A stretch of DNA of 64,000 nt, from positions 66,643-130,642 of the forward strand of contig DASPSJ010000091.1 in NCBI GenBank assembly GCA_035623985.1, written 5' to 3'. Position numbers and translations under genes: made by a program. Position 1 is the first letter of the stretch. Each line of letters opens with the position of its first letter. The stretch is from DAHUYF01 sp035623985. Lineage in GTDB: Bacteria > Pseudomonadota > Alphaproteobacteria > ATCC43930 > CGMCC-115725. A model generated the notes under the pieces. That model searched no databases and had not been told where the DNA came from. It saw only the letters and a list, made by a program, of their open reading frames with translations. Positions 60,940 to 64,000 of this stretch are shown here, in pieces.

Positions 60940-62715
60940 TCATCTCTTTCCCGCCCCGCTCACCTTCGCCCGGATATTCCCCACCCGGAAATTCCCGCCG
61001 AGCGCGTTGCTTTCGAGCTTGAGCGCGACGCCGCGCCCGCGCGCGCGCAGCGTCACATAAGGCGTCGCCCCCGGCGCCACCGTGAAGGGGCCGTAGGCCG
61101 CGGGCGTATCGCTGTTGGGATGGTCCACCGCAAAGGCGGTGAGCGCGAGCGGCCCGGCAAAGCTCGCGAAATCCGGGATCACGCGCTCCATGAATCCCAT
61201 CTGCTCGCCCTCGGCCAGCATGAGATATCCCGTCTGCGCCCAGGCATCCATCGGGCTGCCATCGGCGTCGGTGCCGCTCTCGTGCACGTAGAGAAAGCCG
61301 TTGGGATCCGTCGCCACTGGCGTCGGAAAATTCGTGTGGTCCTCCCAGGCCGTCCGCGCGAGCAGCCCATAGTCCCAGAGCTGCTCGGCGTAATTGTATT
61401 TGACGTAGCTGTCGATCTCGGTGCTCTCGAGCGAGGGATAGAACCAGAAGACCTCGTTCCAGGCGGTATTGACCGCGGCGAAGATCTTGTTCGCCTGCGC
61501 CTCGTTGATGTTGCCGGCCACCTGGTCGCGCACCAGGCATTCCACCGGCACGACGCTGCCGTTGTACATGTAGAAATTGCCGGTGCTTTCCATCCAGAAC
61601 ACGCCGAAGGGCGTGCTCGCCGCCGCCTTGGGCGCGATGAGGCCGCAGCCGAATCCGACCTGGGTGAAGCTGTAGACGAAGGGCAGGCCGATATATTGCA
61701 TGATCCACAGGCCCTCATTCGTCCACAGCAGGATGGCCAAGGGCGAGCCGACCGCGCCGACGATGCGCGAGCCGCGCGGCAGGCGATAGGTTCCCGCCTC
61801 ATTGGTGGTGGACGCCGTCCAGTCGGTGTTGTCGCCGCTGTCCGACCATGCCACCAGCATCGGGTCCTGCTCGCTCACGCCGTTGTTGGTGCCGAAGGCG
61901 ACCGCCTGCTGCTGCGGCAGCGCCACCAAGAGGCCGGCATTCTGCGTCGGCGCCGTTGGAATAATGGCGGCGCGCGTGGTGGTGCCGCTCGAGGGCTGCC
62001 ATTGATAGATGCCGCCGTTCTGCGGGCAGGCGAGCAGGAACTCGCCCCAATTGTCGATGAACCACAGGCGGCAGAGCACGGCATAGCCGCCGCTGCCGCC
62101 GCTTTCGCCATAGGGGCCGCTGCCATAGGGGCCGGTGCCGTAGCCCTGCTCGAAGATCGTGTCCTGCTCGCCCACCGACAGCAGCAACTGCCAGGAGACG
62201 CCGTTGCCGAAGCCGGTGCTGGAGGTCGCCGCGGTCGCGGCCTCGATCGTGAAGTGGTTCGCATCGACCACCGTCACCTGGTATTCGCCCGAGATCGTGA
62301 CCCCGCCGCCCGAGGCCGAGGTCAGCGCCTCGTAGAAATCCCCCGTGCCGGCGCCATGCGCCGTGATCGCGACGGTGACGATGGTCGACCCGCTGCTGGT
62401 GCTGTAGAAATTGGTGGCGCTGGTGCCGCTGTTCTGCACCGGCGTCAGGTCATAGAACGAGCCGAGCTGATAGAGAAAGAGCTTCAGATGCGTGCCGATG
62501 CCGAGATCGAGCAGCCCGTCGATCTGCGTCCAGGAATGGAGCCCGCGACAGACGCCCTGGAACGCCGTCTGGATCGCCTTCGCCCAGCCGCCGATCTTCT
62601 GCAAGAGCCCGTCGCGGAAGCGGATGAGCTGGCAGGACGCCCAGCCGGTCTCGAGCAGGGAGGGCGTGAACTGCGTGTTGACCCCGGGCCGGATTTTGAG
62701 GGGGACGAGGGGCAT
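60940..62715 (-). CDS. Phage structural protein, gp10-like, 591 aa
   Basis: ATG 62715 gives the N-terminus MPLVPLKIRPGVNTQFTPSL, then LIRFRDGLLQKIGGW. The rest is beta-strand-rich with repeated Gly/Ser turns (YGTGPYGSGPYGESGG) and WFIDNWGEFLLACPQNGG, a propeller-like pattern. It resembles DNA-stabilisation/head-closure proteins of P22-type phages as found in alphaproteobacterial prophages. A diverged copy of its first ~40 codons lies at 63632. Confidence 0.75.
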   Translation of the reverse strand: MPLVPLKIRPGVNTQFTPSLLETGWASCQLIRFRDGLLQKIGGWAKAIQTAFQGVCRGLHSWTQIDGLLDLGIGTHLKLFLYQLGSFYDLTPVQNSGTSATNFYSTSSGSTIVTVAITAHGAGTGDFYEALTSASGGGVTISGEYQVTVVDANHFTIEAATAATSSTGFGNGVSWQLLLSVGEQDTIFEQGYGTGPYGSGPYGESGGSGGYAVLCRLWFIDNWGEFLLACPQNGGIYQWQPSSGTTTRAAIIPTAPTQNAGLLVALPQQQAVAFGTNNGVSEQDPMLVAWSDSGDNTDWTASTTNEAGTYRLPRGSRIVGAVGSPLAILLWTNEGLWIMQYIGLPFVYSFTQVGFGCGLIAPKAAASTPFGVFWMESTGNFYMYNGSVVPVECLVRDQVAGNINEAQANKIFAAVNTAWNEVFWFYPSLESTEIDSYVKYNYAEQLWDYGLLARTAWEDHTNFPTPVATDPNGFLYVHESGTDADGSPMDAWAQTGYLMLAEGEQMGFMERVIPDFASFAGPLALTAFAVDHPNSDTPAAYGPFTVAPGATPYVTLRARGRGVALKLESNALGGNFRVGNIRAKVSGAGKR

Positions 62716-62786
62716 AGTGACACGCGATATCGTTCTCGCTAGGTTTCGAGAGGTGGATGCCGGCATCGGCAGCGGCGGGAATCGCG

Positions 62787-63578
62787 ATGGATCTTCGTGC
62801 GTATTTGACGGCCGCCCAAGCGGAAAGTGGCGCCAAAGTGCTGGATTACCAGCCTTTCATTCTCTCCGACGATCTTCAGACGGGCGTCGCCTATTCCTGG
62901 CTCTATGCCCATGACCCCCGGGACAAGCCTTCCTTGCTCTTCCGTCGCGGCGAGCCGGAATGGGACAGGGCGGTCGAAGCGAATGCGGCGTTGCGTCTCC
63001 TCTATGATGGCTTCCTCGCGCAGATCGCGGAGCGATTCCCCGGCGGCAGCCTTCTCGACGTCGGATGCAGCAACGGCTATTTCCCCGTGCGAGCCGAAAC
63101 CCTCGGCATGCGGGATTGTGCCGGATGCGACATCTGGGCCGGGCGCCGCCGCTCGATGGCCTTCCTCAACCGCACCCTCGGCACCAGGGCGCGTTTCCTG
63201 CACGCGCCATATTGGCCGCAATGGCGGCGTGTCCTGACGTTGCGCAAATTTGACGTCGTGTCGGCCTCGGCGATCATGTGCCACCTGCCAAGCCCGCTCG
63301 ACTTCCTTGCCGCTTTGGCGCAGAGGGCGCGGCGCGCTGTCTTCGTCTGGAACGAGTTCGCCCCCACCGATGAAATGGCGATCTTCTACAAGGAGCCGTT
63401 CCGGGGCTGGGGCCGCACTCGGCCATTTCCCTATTGCTTCAACGACCGCACGCGCATATCCCGGCCACTCTTCGAGTTCGCCATGCGCGAGCTCGGCTTC
63501 GGACAGATTGTCGAACTCGCCGAGGCGCCCGGCGCCTTGCGGCTTGCGAATCACCTTGGGCTGCTGGCCATCCGGTAG
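62787..63578 (+). CDS. Class I SAM-dependent methyltransferase-like protein
   Basis: 263 residues from ATG 62787 (GCGGGA upstream). SAM-binding motif I is SLLDVGCSNGYFPVRAETLG, with acidic loop CAGCDIW and later FDVVSASAIMCHL. The C-terminal half (FVWNEFAPTDEMAIFY) is less familiar, so the substrate is unknown. It is the only plus-strand gene in the phage region and is divergent from the structural gene, so it looks like a cargo (moron) gene with its own promoter. Confidence 0.78.
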   Translation: MDLRAYLTAAQAESGAKVLDYQPFILSDDLQTGVAYSWLYAHDPRDKPSLLFRRGEPEWDRAVEANAALRLLYDGFLAQIAERFPGGSLLDVGCSNGYFPVRAETLGMRDCAGCDIWAGRRRSMAFLNRTLGTRARFLHAPYWPQWRRVLTLRKFDVVSASAIMCHLPSPLDFLAALAQRARRAVFVWNEFAPTDEMAIFYKEPFRGWGRTRPFPYCFNDRTRISRPLFEFAMRELGFGQIVELAEAPGALRLANHLGLLAIR

Positions 63579-63631
63579 GTCTTGGCGACGTGGTGAACGA
63601 TTGCTGGCAGCGATACCCAATTTTGGTCAGC

Positions 63632-63757
63632 CGCGGTCTTCTGCCGCAGCCCGTCGCGGAAGCGGATGAGCTGGCACGACGCCCTGCCCGTCTCCAGCAG
63701 CGTCGGCGTCGCCTGTGTGTTCACCCCGGGCGTGATGCGGATGGGGACGAGAGGCAT
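63632..63757 (-). pseudogene. Decayed copy of the gp10-like gene 5' end
   Basis: On the minus strand this encodes MPLVPIRITPGVNTQATPTL, then LIRFRDGLRQK, closely matching residues 1-40 of the 60940 gene, after which similarity stops. By eye, bases 62590-62715 and 63632-63757 match at roughly four of five positions. The amino-acid differences show that the copies diverged before or since duplication, so this is a remnant of a related phage gene. Confidence 0.8.
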
Positions 63758-63813
63758 GCTTCACCCAGCGCGGATAGGGATTGCAACCCGACACGGCCGG
63801 CACCGCACCGGCC

Positions 63814-63850
63814 TTCCGCGCGCTTTCCTTACTGCTGCCCAAGCGGAGGG
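63814..63850 (+). pseudogene. Possible truncated start of a second methyltransferase copy
   Basis: A plus-strand frame reads PRAFLTAAQAE, matching DLRAYLTAAQAE at the start of the 62787 methyltransferase; the last 10-12 bases are identical. It lies at the same relative place upstream of the decayed structural gene, and the frame is cut where the insertion sequence begins. The match is short, so this is tentative. Confidence 0.45.
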
Positions 63851-63859
63851 ACGATGCCT

Positions 63860-64000
63860 CAGGGCACCGAGTCGAGGTTAACAGCGGAGTGGGCCGAGGA
63901 TCTGGAGCAGGTAGTCCGGATCCCAGGAAGCCTTCTTTCGGCGTCGCTTGATGGATCGCTTGTCCTTGGCTTGACGGACGAGGTTGAGAGCGAAGTGCCG
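63860..64000 (-). mobile_element. 3' end of an ISAs1-type insertion sequence
   Basis: Starts at CAGGGCACCGA, which could be the terminal inverted repeat since the transposase stop codon lies only 18 bases inside it. The element continues past the right edge, so the other end and target duplication cannot be seen. Confidence 0.6.
63878..64000 (-). CDS. ISAs1-family transposase, C-terminal 40 residues (partial)
   Basis: The minus-strand frame is open at base 64000 and reads RHFALNLVRQAKDKRSIKRR, then KASWDPDYLLQIL and a stop. The pattern ALNLxR...SIKxRRxxAxWD.DYLLxxL is the C-terminus of ISAs1 (H-repeat-like) DDE transposases. Too short to tell whether the element is intact. Confidence 0.75.
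   Translation of the reverse strand, partial: RHFALNLVRQAKDKRSIKRRRKKASWDPDYLLQILGPLRC

Larger units (their letters stand above)
52787..63857 (-). mobile_element. Prophage remnant (tail/virion, lysis and accessory genes)
   Basis: Leftward-transcribed genes with phage-type content: a gp10-like structural protein, tail collar protein, large low-complexity virion proteins, holin-like protein and a NPGNIR virion protein, with frequent 4-base ATGA overlaps. Terminase, capsid, portal and integrase genes are not in the window, so the element is either cut by the window edge or incomplete. The left limit is judged only from gene content; no att sites were identified. Confidence 0.7.

Noticed and set aside
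1..64000. CRISPR arrays, tRNA or rRNA genes
   Set aside because: No regularly spaced short repeats and no cloverleaf or rRNA-like stretches were noticed on reading both strands; a dedicated scan was not possible.

Overview
This 64 kb window of GC-rich DNA most likely comes from an alphaproteobacterium of the Hyphomicrobiales/Rhodospirillales kind. The evidence is a GTTC-N7-GTTC SOS box in front of an imuA-imuB-dnaE2 cassette, an alphaproteobacterial-type long dCTP deaminase, hspQ, many CoA-ester and molybdenum-hydroxylase genes, and solute-uptake ABC operons. No rRNA, tRNA or CRISPR array was seen.

Layout. (1) 1-3.7 kb: the N-terminal part of a molybdopterin oxidoreductase running off the left edge, divergent from an acyl-CoA synthetase. 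(2) 3.7-15.6 kb: a putative biosynthetic island bracketed by two imperfect direct repeats of about 140 bp (3658-3800 and 15451-15592). It holds a BesD-like 2-oxoglutarate/Fe(II) oxygenase with an intact HxD motif, a membrane desaturase-like diiron enzyme, a single-module NRPS-like protein (condensation remnant, adenylation, carrier, thioester reductase), an aldo/keto reductase, a cytoplasmic gamma-glutamyltransferase homologue, an MFS exporter and a divergent actinobacterial/Pseudomonas-type DapD. The inferred chemistry is amino-acid activation and reductive release to an aldehyde or amino alcohol, plus one or two oxidations, possible gamma-glutamyl handling, and export. This is the best candidate for an undescribed system.

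(3) 15.8-27.4 kb: a cytochrome P450, bifunctional PutA, a divergent sugar-type ABC operon with an AT-rich operator-like palindrome between it and putA, a VOC/extradiol-dioxygenase-like protein and dcd. (4) 27.5-33.9 kb: the SOS mutasome imuA-imuB-dnaE2 with its LexA box, then an enoyl-CoA hydratase. (5) 34-40 kb: a hypothetical gene, DedA, a small lipoprotein, a formyl-THF hydrolase-like formyltransferase and a NitT/TauT-type ABC operon. (6) 40-46.7 kb: a CoxL-like subunit, an IorA-like 2Fe-2S subunit and a Tat-exported IorB-like subunit, then a class II aldolase and MarC. (7) 46.6-52.6 kb: a GDP-fucose synthase, an alpha/beta hydrolase lacking its serine nucleophile, a GT2-GtrA fusion, hspQ, a CoA transferase and an orphan TonB-like protein.

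(8) 52.8-63.9 kb: a prophage remnant transcribed leftward (structural and tail genes, a UUCG-type terminator, then lysis and accessory genes including a class 3 lipase). An opposite-strand methyltransferase interrupts it. Beyond the methyltransferase lies a decayed second copy of the neighbouring structural-gene 5' end, followed by the 3' end of an ISAs1-type insertion sequence at the right edge. No integrase, terminase or capsid gene is visible in the window.
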